NCBI GenBank assembly: GCA_008711295.1
Contig: VUYV01000516.1
Location: forward strand, 27,054-91,053
Direction: 5' to 3'
Length of the DNA: 64,000 nucleotides
DNA from: Anarhynchus alexandrinus
Taxonomy: Eukaryota; Chordata; Aves; Charadriiformes; Charadriidae
Shown here: positions 27,918 through 41,185 of the stretch, piece after piece
Layout: each line of letters starts with the position of its first letter
How positions within the stretch are numbered: position 1 is the stretch's first letter
Translations under genes and position numbers: made by a program
The notes under the pieces: model-generated
Told to the model about the DNA's origin: nothing
What the model saw: only the letters and a program-made list of their open reading frames with translations
Databases searched by the model: none

Positions 27918-30579
27918 AGGCATTTTCAAAAAAATAAAATAAAAACCCCAACAAAAAACAACCTCTAAAACGTTTTTAAAATATTTTTTTTTGTCTAAAA
28001 TATTTGTAACCTATATATGTGATGTAAACACATAATTTTGTCAAGTGTAACACCAGATAATTGAGATTAAGCTAACTGGAGGAATATTAAATGTGATGAG
28101 CAGATGTTGGGGGACATAACCTGTTTTAGATAAAACTGAAAGTTTGGTGGGCTAAATTACCTAGGTAGGATAGTATTGACTCAGTTGGTGAAAATTCAAG
28201 TAGCTCTTTGCTGCTCTCAAGAAATGTTTTTTACAAATGACATGCACAAAATTATTCTGCATTGCACTAAATACTGTTTTGATGTGTTTGGACTCTGAAT
28301 TCATGGTAGGAATGTTCTTTTAGTCTGTAAAATGTTGGACACACTTGTGGTGCTGTACAAGTTAATATTTTAATTTTAAATTTAAACTGGTTTTGAGTCA
28401 TTATATTTATAGGAAGATGTAAATTAGCAGTGTGAGGTGACCTGTTACAGGCTAATGGTTCCCACAACAGTGGTAAATAGAAGTCTGGTAAAATCTGTAT
28501 GGCAGAGGGAGCAGAAAAGAGCAGCCAGGTGGTCACCAGATTGCCTGGAGCAAGACCTGTGCTAGCCAGCCCGAAGAGGGCTGGCAACTGTGCCTGGCAG
28601 GCGTGCAGCCAGAAGTTGTTAAGTGCTGAAGAAATCTAGGTGGGGGATTTAAGGGTAACCTGTATCAAGGGAAAATGCAGGGTGAGACTTGCTTTGCTAA
28701 AAAAGTACATAGGTTTAAAAGCACTGAAATACTACCCCCTGCTGTTTCTGATGCAGCATTGGAATACCTAATGCTTCAAAAACCACATTTATACGTGCAC
28801 TCTTTTAATGCCTTTTTAGCATAACATAAAAAGTAGAACCCTGAAGTATAAGGTGCCTCAGAAGTAGGCCTTGACTGTGACTCAGTAGGACAGGTTCTGT
28901 TTAGCTTTGTACTGAAAGCAGGACTTCTGCCTTTGTTTTGAGTGGTGAATGCAGCCTGTCCTCTGCAGAACGCGGTACTTATGAAGTACATAATGAAACT
29001 GCTGAGACTTTTTGTAAGCAAACTCATTAATTACTCTGAATTGAAATGAATGAAGAATTGGATTGAGAAGTGTAACCTTCTGTTTCAGTATCTTTCTAAC
29101 CTGAATTAACTTCATAACGGATGAGATAAATTATTCAAACTTCAGATGTGGCCGAAACATATTGAAATCTTTTATATAGTACCTTGAATAATTTAGCTTG
29201 CACTTATCCTGAGCTGCTTGCTACTGTACACAATAGTCACAAATCTGTAGCAAAGATTAGATAAATAGCTAAGGTTGTGTTAACTGTAACATCCTGTGAC
29301 TTCAGAAGTAATTTCACCTGTTGCTTCTGCAGTTCACTTGTGTGTAATTCCAGTGGTTGTAGTAAGTCAATCAGTTCTCCTTCATAGATTGTCGTGTTTT
29401 CTGTTCATCTAGAGATTTGGTAGTTGTATGCTATCTCAGCAGGTGAAACAGTGTGTCTGTTATGGTTCTTTTGAACACTGATGCTTGTAGGGCTGTTGTC
29501 TAGTAAATGCAGATACAGGGATTTAGGAAGTAGAAATATTCCTTTCTTCAGGATTCCTTTCTTGCTACAGGAGAAAATAAAGTATCTTTTTAAAGGACAG
29601 ATTGAGCTATAAATGCTAAAAAAATATGAATCAGGATGTTCAGCTCTTATTACATTTAGTAGAGCTCAGTAGGACAGAATTAAGGTTGTTTTAATATTTA
29701 ATCTCTCAGTTTCTGTGTCTTAAAATGTATGGATTTCTCTTGAGACAGTTCCTGGTATTTGGAGTTAACGGTAATATTCCCAAAATGACCAAACCCTTAA
29801 TTTTATTAATTTATTTCTAACTTTAGTTAAACTACCACAGAGTTTAGCTTCTTTGAATATAATATGTGAAACAGGATAATACAAAAAAGTATTGCTTTCA
29901 GATTCAGAATGCTTTCTGAAGCATAAATGAAATTTCACAAGATGACTATTTTTCCCATTTTGTAGATAGGAAAGTATATCTGATTCTTTGTATCTATTAC
30001 TTCTGTAAACAAACTGTGTAATGTTAATATACTACTTGAAGTAAAAGGGATATTAAGTGATTTCCTAAAACATTTGAAGGAATCCATATGTAAACTGGGA
30101 TTAGATTTTATTCTTACTGATTTTTTCCTCATTTCACTTACTTTATTAGTGTGGCTTTTACTACAATGGGACTACTGCAAGAGTGCAGCAACAGGGATCA
30201 GAAGTGCTAACTTTGGACACTTAAAAAAAAATCTGAACTTGAGAGTCGTCTTACTGTTTCATAAGATCTTGTACCATGTTTCCTTTAATAGTATGAAATC
30301 CTGTATAATAATTTTATCAGAATAGTTTGGTCTGGCAGTGGTTTTGTTTTTTTTATAGAAAACAGGAGGAAGATAAGAGTATGCCTTTTCTAAATGGAAA
30401 ATTAGCATGTTGCACAATCATCTAGCCTGTCTTGCCTGCTTAACAGTATAGTAACATGAAAGATATATATCGATACCAGTGCATCCTGATACCAATATTT
30501 TTCCATTGTATTTCTTTTTGCATAACAAGTATTTCATAATTCCTTAGAAAGTTGTTGTTTGGTTTGCAGGGTTTATTTT
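26509..30579. other. intron block, no gene
   Basis: AT-rich intronic DNA. It contains the poly-A tract with an unresolved base (27,881-27,915) and a somewhat G+C-richer stretch at about 28,430-28,640 that I cannot classify. The segment 29,935-30,115 has weak MIR-like wording (CATTTTGTAGATAGGAAAG, AAACTGGGATTAGATT) that is too diverged to call. Confidence 0.6.
27881..27915. repeat. poly-A tract (A32) beside an ambiguous base
   Basis: An N at 27,881 is followed by AG and then 32 A residues (27,884-27,915). After that come A/C-rich sequence and AAAATAAAATAAAAACCCC. The N shows that assembly or base calling failed at the edge of the homopolymer, so the true length is uncertain. Confidence 0.9.
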
Positions 30580-30610
30580 GGGGGGGTGGGTGGGGGGCTA
30601 GAGGTGGGGG
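30580..30610 (+). other. G-quadruplex-forming motif
   Basis: G7-T-G3-T-G6 followed by an 8-base spacer (CTAGAGGT) and G5. The first 18 bases alone satisfy four G3 runs with one-base loops. It is on the transcribed-RNA (+) strand, so the pre-mRNA could fold into a quadruplex. Confidence 0.85.
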
Positions 30611-30729
30611 TGTCAGCACAAACGTTGTTAGGGTGTTTTCCACATATTTTTGAGTGGTGGAAGTATTTTTCCTTTCTTTACCTTATCCCCTCCATCCACC
30701 TGCACACATTTACTGTTAAGAGATCAGAA

Positions 30730-31120
30730 GGCTTGAAAGTGTAATTTGAGGAAGGACTAGAAGAAAAATGTTTTGTTTGGTCTACAAAAGAGAAGACAAA
30801 ATGAGATGTGATCGAGTTCTTCAGTGTGTGAAAGGACCTGCTATAACACTAAAACGTCTTTTGTGTCTGTTGGAGGTGGGACAAGGAGCAATGGAGGGGG
30901 ATGATTGGAGCAAGTAAGATTTATATTAAATGTTGTTAAAAGTTTTCTAGCATAAGCAGTGGTTATCAATCAAATCACTTCACTGTAGAGAAACGGTGGA
31001 ATCTCCATGAATGGCATTTTTGAAACAGGTTAGAGTAACGTTTGCCAGGAAGGGATCCCTTCAGATTGGTACCTTCAGACAATCTTGGAATGATGGACAA
31101 GATAATCTAGAAAACAGGGA
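30730..31120 (+). mobile_element. old CR1 LINE, 3' part
   Basis: The order TTGTTTGGTCTACAAAAGAG, GATGTGATCGAGTTCTTCAG, GTGGGACAAGGAGCAATGG, GAAACGGTGGAATCTCCATG and GATGGACAAGATAATCTAGA matches the CR1 region from the end of ORF2 to near the 3' end in an old subfamily. Frames are broken and indels are many, so the copy is dead. Confidence 0.8.
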
Positions 31121-33319
31121 TAGAAATAACTTTAGAAAGGTTTCCTATTTTTTGGCTCACATCCCAGCTTTTCTAAAACTCTGTGGGTATCAATGATTAA
31201 ATAAAGGGATGTGCATTCATTGGGAGCCAACTACTTTAAGGAGATATTAAAAGTCTTGTTTCCCCCTCTCTGGAATTGTTTCATATTTCACAGAAAATCA
31301 TTAGCAGATACTTCAATCTCTATAGTATGTATGTTGATTTTTTTAAAATTTTTTTTTTTGTTGTCAGGATGTTCCATGATTTCTTAATTAAGATAACTAT
31401 GCGAGTAATAATAAATATTCTTGTATGATAGTACTATCTGATTAAAGCAGAATACTTTGTTTACAGTGTAAAGTTACAGTATTAACTTATTCATAATATG
31501 ATATATTCTACAATTCATTGTTTAGTCCATAGGTGTTTTATCCTCAGCATTTTAAGAAAAAAAAAAAAGATTATTAATTATACTGAGCTCAGATCAGTAG
31601 TGAGAGAACTATCGGCTTGCATTAACATAACTGTTAATGTGATTATTGAACTTACAGTATGAAATTTGAAGTTAAAAGCTGGCTGCATGGGAAACGTTCA
31701 GCTGATGCAAAAGAGGGCTACTTCTTACCTGTCTTCTGGTGTGTTTGAATACGATAGGGTTATTTGCACTTGAAACTTAACAAAGTAGATGTTTCAGCTT
31801 TTAGAGTAGCCATGCCAATAAAGTTATAAGAGTAAATATGGTTTGTATCTGCATTAACATACAATGGTATTAACCACACTTAATTCTGTTTTACTACAGT
31901 TAACACAACTTCTGCATGGTACTAAATTTCCTATGCCTCATTTGATATGTCAGCAGCATTTTTAAGTGATCACACAAGTAAGACCAGTGCTACCTGAATT
32001 AAATGGGAGTTTTTGCTGTTACTGTCACAAATAATGATCCATGACCGCAGTGGAAAATCTGAAAGGTGCAAGGATAGGCAAGGCTAAGAAGAGATTTTTG
32101 TAATTAGTAGGCAGGAAGCTAGAATTGCAAACTTGCTCTAAGATGGCAGGGATAGTATTTGGGAAATAGGGAGTAAGTTCTTTTTTTTAAGTTAGTGTAA
32201 TGTTCGGAACAAATTTATAAATCTTTATAACTTTAGTTCAGCAGTAAATATTCTTTAAAAGTTTGCAAAACATGGTTACAAAATAAGTGACAAGTGTACC
32301 ACTGCATATAAAAATATGACTGTTAAAACTGAAATAGTATATTGCACATGATGATCTCAGTCTATTTTTCCCCATTATTGCCTGCTGGCAGTACAGAATA
32401 TGGGTGTGGTATGCTATGTTAAATTACTGATATCTTAGAAAAGATCCATTACTTTAATTGAGGGCAACCCAAAGTTTAATGAATTCTAGCCTGCTGCTCC
32501 ATGAATGTTGTTTTCTTCTGCCACTGTGTGCCATGGTAGCTCATGTATGTGTTCACTCCAGATTCAAAATTGGTCATCCCACTTGTCCATTCCATCAGTC
32601 ATAAATGCATTTCTTTTGTTAACACTAAATACAGTTTCAGTAAAATGCTAGTCCAAGCAGCTATTGCAATTATTTGCTTGTTTTCATAGGTAATGTGTGA
32701 AAATGTGTATCTAATTGTTAAAATTCTTGTAAAAATACCTAGGAATTATTAGTTTTATGAAGAATGTTTTTCATACGATTTTACTGCATGTCTGGCTTCT
32801 CCAAGAGCTTTGGAACCTGTTGACCAAGTTCAGCTGTATTTGATAGAAAGAAATAAGTTTTGAATTCCAATAAGTGATTTGATAATTATCAGATACATAA
32901 AGGAAAGAGACCCTAGGAGTGCTGGCAATGAGGGAAGATTAGGGACAGCTTTGACAGTATGCATTCCAGGTGAAATGGCTTTCAGCAGCCCAAGCAAACC
33001 AGTTTGCGCATTGCTGTGAACCAGTAGTAGCACATGCTGCCCCTTGGCCAGTATGTTGGAGAAGAGACCCTCCAGGTTTGTAGTGGGCACAGAAGGGAGA
33101 AAGCAGTGACTGTTAAGTGTGGGATGAAGAGAGTTGAGAACAACTTAGAGTATCTTGAACTGTTGTGATAAGGATTTTTGCTTGGGCCAAAGGCAGAAGT
33201 AAGCGTATTAAGGGAATATGAGGAATATAAAGCACAAATTGATGATTCATTATTTCCATTCCTCATGAAATGATTTTAAGAGCATTTGTTTTCTGTTTGT
33301 CTTCCCTTGCTTTGCTACT

Positions 33320-33388
33320 TGGTTTGGGGTTTGTTTTTTGTGTTGCGAGTTTTTTGTTTTGTTTTTGTTGTTGGAGATTTTGGTGTTT
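33320..33388. repeat. G/T-rich low-complexity tract
   Basis: GGTTTGGGGTTTGTTTTTTG is followed by repeated TTTTGTTTTGTTTTTGTTG units with very little A or C on the + strand. Confidence 0.8.
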
Positions 33389-35091
33389 ACTAACCTGCTA
33401 GGGTTAAAGAACAACCAAAATTACAGAAAATTATCCCTCCTACTCTTGGTGTCACAGGATACAGATGTGGGAATGTATATAGTTACATAAAACTCCTTCT
33501 AAATATTTGGCTTAGTATTTTGAAATGCCGTGAGTAATTGGCACATGAAACCAAAGAACTGTAAGAACTGAAGTAACGCATGCTGGAAGAGCTTTTCATT
33601 TTGTGCAACAAATATTTTCTTACTAAAAACCCCTAGATTTTAAACAAAAACTTACAAACCACTGCTTTGCCAAGCAGATATTACAGTAAGTTAAGAAAAC
33701 TTCCACCAGGGTGCAGTATTTTCTAAGGATTTCTAACACCTTCGGCTAAGTATCTGCATTTTGCATGTAAATATTATTTTCTGCTGCAGCTATTACAGGC
33801 AGACAATTAACTTTATTTTTCGGGTATGCACTTAGCTGTTTAATTTTGTTTTCTCATCGTGTTTAACACCTGACACAAAATTAGATGGGATCAGTTTAAT
33901 GATAAATTGATGTAGAATCATCAGATTCCAACTGAGGAAAAAAATCTAGGTCTGCCTCTATTTTTTTATTATTATTATTCTCTAGAATGAAATATCTTCC
34001 CCCACCCTATTTCCATTCGTTAAATAAATTCACTGTTGCCTTGCTTCAATAACTGGACTCAAACAACAGTATTTTAGGAGTTAACTTTTTCCTTTCAAGT
34101 TAATAGGGTGTTAACATCAGAGCTTAATTGTGAGTATTTGAATTCTTTACGCTTCCTAAGACTGGCCAAAATACTGCCGCCCAGCTGATGGTTGGTATTT
34201 AAGTAGCATTCTTTTAACTGTGGGTACAGTTGCAAGTCATAGGATGAAACATGATCCATTTGTCATGTCTGCAATAAAAATATTTTAAGCTGTTATGTTT
34301 GTCTTGGTTAGATAAATATTAAGCAAATGTAACTTTTATTACTGTCACCCTAATTCTGTTTCCTAGCAGCTATAAATAGTCATGCTATGTAGTATTAAAT
34401 GTAACAGAAAAAATGCTCGTAATTTGGCTTGCCCATAAGAGATGGTTAGCAACAACTGCTGTAGCCAAAGGCCATTTGATCAATGGATTAGGTATTTCAT
34501 TATATATTTGTTGTATAGATATTTCTGTTTTGACTTGTTAAGAGGACGGCATAAGCCATTTGTGGACAGGTCAGACTTACTGTATCCCGGGCCAGTTCAG
34601 TTTTCTTTTGGGACAAATCAGTGTATTGTCAAGGGTATTTCTGTGTTTTAAAAGCATCGCATCTGCCATTTCAAATGTGCCATTCTTTTGGCTCCTGGAT
34701 AGTACTATTCACATAAGAAAGTGTTGCAATTTTTAGTTTTGACTGCACAAGGGTATTTTCAGCACTTAAAGCTGGATACTGTTAAATAATGCTTGTACCC
34801 AGCGTATCATATCATATTTGGTAGTGTTTGAAAAACAGTAACAAACTTTCTGTCACTGACCAGGTTCTAGTGCGGCGACATGCAGGGGTGATGAGGAATC
34901 AGAAGAATTTCCCAGATAAATCATATTCCTTGCTTAATTCAAAGATCCTTATTAGATACTTGAAAGTAAAATGACCCTCATTCTTATCTAGGGAAGAGTT
35001 GTTCAGAAAAGCTCAAGTACTCTAATGGGTTACCAGTGGTTAAAGAATGAGCTCCTGCTTTTTTCTGCCCATAGCTGTGAGCTCCCACTGC

Positions 35092-35113
35092 TTTTTTTTT
35101 TTTTTTTTTTTTT
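35092..35113. repeat. poly-T tract (T22)
   Basis: An uninterrupted run of 22 T residues. It could be the reverse-complement tail of an unrecognised minus-strand retroelement or simple slippage. Confidence 0.9.
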
Positions 35114-38100
35114 CGTTTTTATTGGCTTTGGCATTTTGTTTATCTCCCTCCCCAGAGATTTGATGAAGTTTATTAACACGAAAAAAAACTTAATCCCAGA
35201 AGGAAAGAAAAGCCAGGGTATCTTGCCAGTTTTCAGTGAGGAGGGTTACTTGGAGAATAGTTGGCATGTCAGAGCTTTTACAAAGTAGTATAGCGGCAAG
35301 TAGTAGGATGGTATGTAGCACAGCTAGGGGTGAGGGTGAAAGATGGCAGTAGTCTGTTAGATGGGATATTCTGGGATGTGTAATTTATCCTAACATGAGC
35401 TGCATAACTTGATCTAACTTCTGGCTCTTGCAGTCACGTTCTCCTTTGTGCCAGCTTCAGTGCTCTTCTGACTCCAAATTCAGCTGCTTCAGTCACTATA
35501 CTGTGAAGAAACCTCTCTATATGCACATTCACATGTAATTCTGCGCGTGTATACACACCTACGCACTTCTTAAAAAAATATTTTCTGCCACCTTAGTGTG
35601 TTGAAAGGGCTTGGCACTGGGTCAGACGAACACCAGAGGGAGCAGTAATGCTTTGCCAGGGGAAAGTGTCAACACAGCAGCTGCAGTTAGATCTGGTTCG
35701 TTTGCTGTGAACCCCATTCTTAGTAATTAAAAAAAAAAAAAATAAAAAAAAAGGGGGAGACACACCTGTCATTTTTCGATACGGATTTTTACACACAATG
35801 TGATTTTATTTATGCTTAAATTCCAAATATGATCAAGGCTGTTTTTTAACAGGTCTTCCATTGAATAGATAATTCAGGAAATGTTAGCTTGTTGATTGTT
35901 TAATCAAATATATTGGTCATGTTTTTAATGAATTATTTTTTTGAGGCTGTGGTTGTGGGTTTTTTGGGAGTGTAGTAGATAACAAGCTTTATTAACTACT
36001 GCTGTCTTAAATACTTTTTCATTAGGGAGAATAAATGGTTTTTCTGCATTTTTGGCTATGAAGTAATAATTGAACCAAGGTAACACTATATTGAAGATAA
36101 AACAATCAGTGATTTTTATTTTTTTTTAAGGCTAGTTAGTAAGTTGAGGTACAGCTTAATATTAACTGCCTGCTAATCTGTGTGACAGCTATAAGTTTCT
36201 AGCATGTATTAGGGGGTTTGTTTTGTTTTTAATTAATGAAGCCAAGCCGTGTAAGGGATGAATCTTAAAATAGTGAGACATTGGAAAACCCGATTAAAGG
36301 TTTCCATGTCATTAAAGGAATGCCTAAGGTCTAAATCCTTTACTTGAATCCAACTAAAGTATTTTTAGAACAGTTTAAAGATGAGATGTAAATAAATTGA
36401 CTTATTCAAATAATATTTTAATTTTTACCATCTTTCAGTTGTGTGGGTGTTGGTTGTATTGTAATAAAACAGTTAAAGTGGTAGGAGCCTTCTAAGGCCC
36501 CATGAAGAGAAGGTCAATGGGAATAAATAGACGGTTATAAATGATTTTTTTTTTAAATAGTATCCATTCAGGGGACCTACTGTTGTGGCTGTGGCAATTA
36601 AAAATACAAAAAAAAATCGTTAAAACCAAAACCAACTCACCACCCCCCAGTAAGAACAAAAGCCAGCGTAAGCATGTGTCACACGGAAGTTGTTTGACAA
36701 AGTTAGGAGATAAATCTAGATTGGATCCTAATCGTGCTTTTATAAGCTGGTTGGCTCGTCTTCCTACTCCTCCCTCTCCTGCCAGTGCCATAGTCCAGGG
36801 TGAATTGCTCTGTAGGTTGCTGATGCAACCCTTTGTATAGGTTTTACAGAGGCTCTAAGGTGGAAAACCTAAGCTCCTGCCCTGCCCCCGCCTCCTGCCT
36901 GAATTTGATACTGAGGAGGTCTGTGCCGAATTAGCACATGCTTTGCTTCCACATCTGGGTAGTTTAATTACTGCGTGGGCAGCCTGGCTGAGGGGATGGA
37001 GGTGGTGACTCTGCTGCAGGAGTACAGACACCCCTCCAGGACTGGGGTACCTCCTGTTTGGAAAGACCTCTGGCTCAAGGAAGGAGCTCGGCAAGAAGCT
37101 GCAGCTCTATCTGTTATTTCCTGACTCCATAGGGTGAATCTGGTAGAAATTGTAGGTGAAGGAGCTGAGCGGGAGGAGGTGAGCTGGCTGCACTCTCTCT
37201 GCAGTTGATATTTCTTGAATGAGTTTTATGCTTGCTCAAATAGTTTGAAAAGTTACACTAATTAAGTAGGCCAAAGGGTCACATAACAGATGTGTGATGT
37301 AACACGTATAATCTGCAGAAACCCAAACTGCATTGCTTGCATAGTGTTCGAATGAGTACTAGCAGGGCCTTTTCTGAGCAGATTTCAGAGGCTATTGGTT
37401 CTGCCAGACATGTAGTAATAGACGGAAATCAGCTGGCTGAAGCTATTGCTGTTATGAAGCTATTATGTTACATTCGCCCCACTTTCCAAGTGGTGATGTC
37501 AGATGTGCTCATAAGCTCTTGAGCCACCTAACTATTTTCAGGTAAAATTGTCTCTGCTTCCTTGAATATGCTGGGCTGAGAGCAACAGTGATTCATGAGC
37601 TGATTCAGGAGTGCATCAGATGCCTTCATTTAGGAACAGCCACATTTATCAAAAGGGAGGGGCAGGCGGCTGGTGGTGACAGCTTCAGTTGTCTGATTTT
37701 TATCTGCTGGTGAATGTCTGTCAGCACCTTATGTTAGTTTGCTCAGTCTAAGGCTAAAACTCAGGTCAATATCTGACAAATGTATTTGTGCGCGTTAAAG
37801 TACAATGTGCCTACCATTGTAGCACAATTTAATGCCTGCTAAACATCACAGTTTACAACCCTAGGGCCAATGTAGTTGTAGTGTAGACAAGTCTGAAAGT
37901 GTTGGATTTTTAAGACAGGAAAGCTGCAGGTGTGGTACAGATATCTCTTCCTATTTTTCCACTTATTTCTAGGGATACAGATCTGGTAGTAAAAAGTTTG
38001 ACACCGGAGAAATATGGATGATTCTGAAATTACATCTTCAATTTAATCATGGTAGTAGGGGCTGCATTCTGTGGCATACTTGTAATTAAAACTTTTTACT

Positions 38101-39880
38101 GAATGTAAGTCGTTGCTTATCTTTTTGTTCTTGAAAAGGCTAATTAGCTAGCCATAGTCCGTTGTTACTAGATTAGCCACAGGCTATTAGTCACAGGCTT
38201 TTTTTTGATCCTAGCCCAGTGTGAGGTCAAACAAATTTGAAGCTCTCTTGTTATTGCACTTAACTGTATATGACAATAATATAACATTTTTACATCTGTT
38301 TGCATTATTAGTGAAAAGTATATTTATTCTTTGTGCTCCCTTTTAACGTGTTCTTTCCCCTCACAAAATTAAGGCCATTTCATTGATTTGCTTGTAAGAT
38401 AGCAACTGAAATCTACCTTTGTAATGTTCACTTTTTTTTTTGTTTGTTTAAATGGATGTCAGTATTTCATAATATTACGTCATTTTGATGTGTGCATGGC
38501 TAAAAGTAAAACAAGTGAAGTTTTAGGCTTCTTTATGTATCGTTTCAGATTACTAGTGCTCTCATGCCAATAGGCAGCAACAGTGCAGGCATGATGTAAT
38601 CAGTGCTATAACAGGGGTGTTTTGTTGCATCATGAAATTACTGAAGTTGACTTTAATCACTTCCTAAATACAGTCAGCAATTGTAAACCTGAAATGAAAC
38701 GATGCATTTTCATCATACTTACACTTTAAACTTTTTAGTTATTTTACTTAAAAAACCTCTCGAGGATAATATAAACTTGAAATCATAGACAGGCTGAAGA
38801 AATGTTTCCAGAAATCCTTAGGCCTCCCTCCTGCCTTTTCTGGGGCAGGAGAAAGTATAGAAAGGATATGCTGGCAGATGTTCTATTGCTCCCAAGTAAT
38901 TATTTTAAGCAATTCAGAAATTTCTTAGCTTGATCGCATTTGCTGTGTAGTCCACAAATTCTTATGATGCCATGTGGCAGAAGGCTGTGCTGGGGGATTG
39001 CAGGACTGGGCAAAAATGCTGGGAAGGATGTGCGACTGCTTACAAAGATACTGTTGCTGAAAAATTACTTATAAAACTATATATATTTAATATAACTCTT
39101 TGTGCTTTCTGACAGGGTCAGCTGCTGTACATGTACTACAGCCAAACCATACACTAGGTTTGACAGTCAGTGTTGCTTCCCTTCTCTGCCATAGTGCACA
39201 CTGTCCACATTCTTCTTGCTGAGGCCTTTCTTGTCCTCTACTTTTTGGCTGACATGCACTTTATCCTTATGTTGAATGTGATTTACTATAATTTTTTTGT
39301 ATTTTCTGACTTTAGGAAATTTTGATTTCTTATTATTCTTTCTGCCTTGTTATAAGCCTAGTGCATTTAGGAAAAAGAGAGTATAGAAATCCCCTAGTCT
39401 TTGCTTTACCTCCTAAATCAGTGTTCTCCTTCCACACTATCTCACTGTTTTTTTACAGGCTTAAATCCCTGTATTCTATTGTTTATCCTCTTTTCAAATT
39501 CTTTTTGTGTTTTCCTACAGCATGACAAAATACTTATATGTGAGATTATTTTTATAAGATGTAACTTGAGACATACTTGATACAGTTCTAAAGGTACTTT
39601 ATTTCCTTTTTAAAAACAATCTCTTCCCTATAATGGCCACAGCATGTTGTTTTTAAGTCATCCATGTGTTGTAAAAAACTTGCTGTCTAGAAATGTAGTT
39701 AGTTGCTTGTCTGTCTTGCATAAGTTTGTTGTAATTCATCTGGTATGCCCCTGCTCCCAGGAGCTTAAAACTTTTTAAAATACTTAATAGTACTTTCCGT
39801 ATCCTTTCCCAAAGGAAGCTACCCAGAATAAATGTTCAGATCATTTGGCGCGTGCATTAGAGCCTCTGGTCCATTTAAAT

Positions 39881-39935
39881 AAAAAAAAAAAAAAACAAAA
39901 AAAAAACCAACCAAAACAAAACCCCCAAAACTACC
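39881..39935. repeat. poly-A / A-C-rich low-complexity tract
   Basis: A15, C, A10, then CCAACCAAAACAAAACCCCC. It has the same composition, on the opposite strand, as the G/T-rich tracts elsewhere in this intron. Confidence 0.85.
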
Positions 39936-40742
39936 AGCAAACTCAGTTGCATATTTTCTTGGTGGTGAAGACAGAGTGCAGCTTGCACAAGTGATGCTAA
40001 AACTGGTTATGGGCTCAAGGTTAATGCAGCACAGCTTGTGTAAGACATGGATTTGAGACTAGTCAAGAAAAATGGCTGTTAAACCAACTGTCTCTTAAAA
40101 TTTAACTACAACTGTTTGCGATAGTAGTTTGGAATCACAAGATGGCCTTTACTCTGAGGGCACAGACAGACTTCTTTGGGATCTGACATCAGTAGTCGAA
40201 TCTGTCCTGGCTGATCATTACCCCTCACCAGCTGGCGGGTACTGCTCCCTCCACAACCTGCTAACCTGAGGAATCTTTGGAAATATCTTGTTGATGACAG
40301 TACAACATCAGCCAATTTATTTCAACTGTTAGTGTTAAACAGATAACCTCATCAAACAGTAGTTAATTTGAAACTTCACTGCTCTCAACTGTTTGCTGCC
40401 AATTTCTGTGGGACTCAGAATTGTTGTAGCAGAGGTAGATGAGTAGTTTATTAGGATCGTTTCCTGCTCTTCTGCGGGCAAAATAAGCCAAGTTAGTTTA
40501 AATAGTTTAAATGAGTGGTTGAGCTAACCTGACTAATTTTGCCTCAAGCAGGGTTGGATTTACTTGGCAGATTTAGGTAGGCTAATTTCCAGTAGAGGGT
40601 GGTGGCTTCTGAAATTGCTCAGATAGCTTCTGTACTGATAGTGTGCCTGGATGCGGTATTTCTTTTTCCAGCAGTGAGGATACAGTATATCAGCACAGTT
40701 GTTTGAACAGCTAGGTAGTGCAATAACCACCATCCACCCACC

Positions 40743-40766
40743 TTTTTTTTTTTTTTTTTTTTTTTT
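40743..40766. repeat. poly-T tract (T24)
   Basis: An uninterrupted run of 24 T residues. Confidence 0.9.
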
Positions 40767-41124
40767 GAAAGAAACTTAATGTTTTATGTTAGAAAATATT
40801 GAAAGACATTTCTTGTTTACTAGAAAACTTACTAACTTTTATTCATGTTTTCAGCCAAACTGTATTTGGATGAAAATTGGAATTCCTGGTCTTTTTATTA
40901 AGTAAAAAGTACCTTAAACGTACTGGATGGATTAAAAAGTTTTATCTAGGTATGTTCTGGCTTAAAAATTAGTTTATTAAATTAGGGAAGTTTGAGGTGT
41001 AGTTGGTGAGTTACAAATTGTTCCTTGTTAGAGTCCCTGTTCTCAAAGACATTTAATGATACAAAGAGATGCTAAGTAATGTCTTCCCACTAGCACCTGA
41101 GTAGATTCGTTGGGCTGGGTGATG

Positions 41125-41185
41125 GACTTGCATTGAAATCAGTGGGAAGCAGATGTCTAAGTGTTTACGTGCTTGTGAAAACTTT
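41125..41185 (+). repeat. possible ancient amniote repeat fragment
   Basis: TTGAAATCAGTGGGAAGCAG, ATGTCTAAGTG and TTGTGAAAACTTTT resemble a wording common in old sauropsid repeats (AAATCAATGGGAGTTAGGTG, CCTAA, TTGTGAAAATCTT). Family not known to me; low confidence. Confidence 0.35.

Larger units (their letters stand above)
31121..41124. other. intron block, no gene
   Basis: AT-rich intronic DNA with a G/T-rich tract at 33,320-33,388 and T22 at 35,092-35,113. An A/C-rich stretch lies near 36,590-36,650 and a poly-A/AC-rich stretch at 39,881-39,935. The block 36,840-37,180 is richer in G+C and CAGCTG-like words but is not recognised as a repeat. T24 lies at 40,743-40,766. Confidence 0.6.

Noticed and set aside
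29935..30115. MIR-like wording
   Set aside because: Only two short word matches in 180 bp; cannot be separated from chance.
37337..37522. 61-codon + strand open frame with balanced composition
   Set aside because: The translation looks more protein-like than most, but it matches nothing I recognise and lacks flanking splice signals in a fitting phase.
37840..37905. Right-end-like hAT sequence (GTAGTGTAGACAAGTCTG)
   Set aside because: I could not find a matching left terminal inverted repeat, so it is too weak to call an element.
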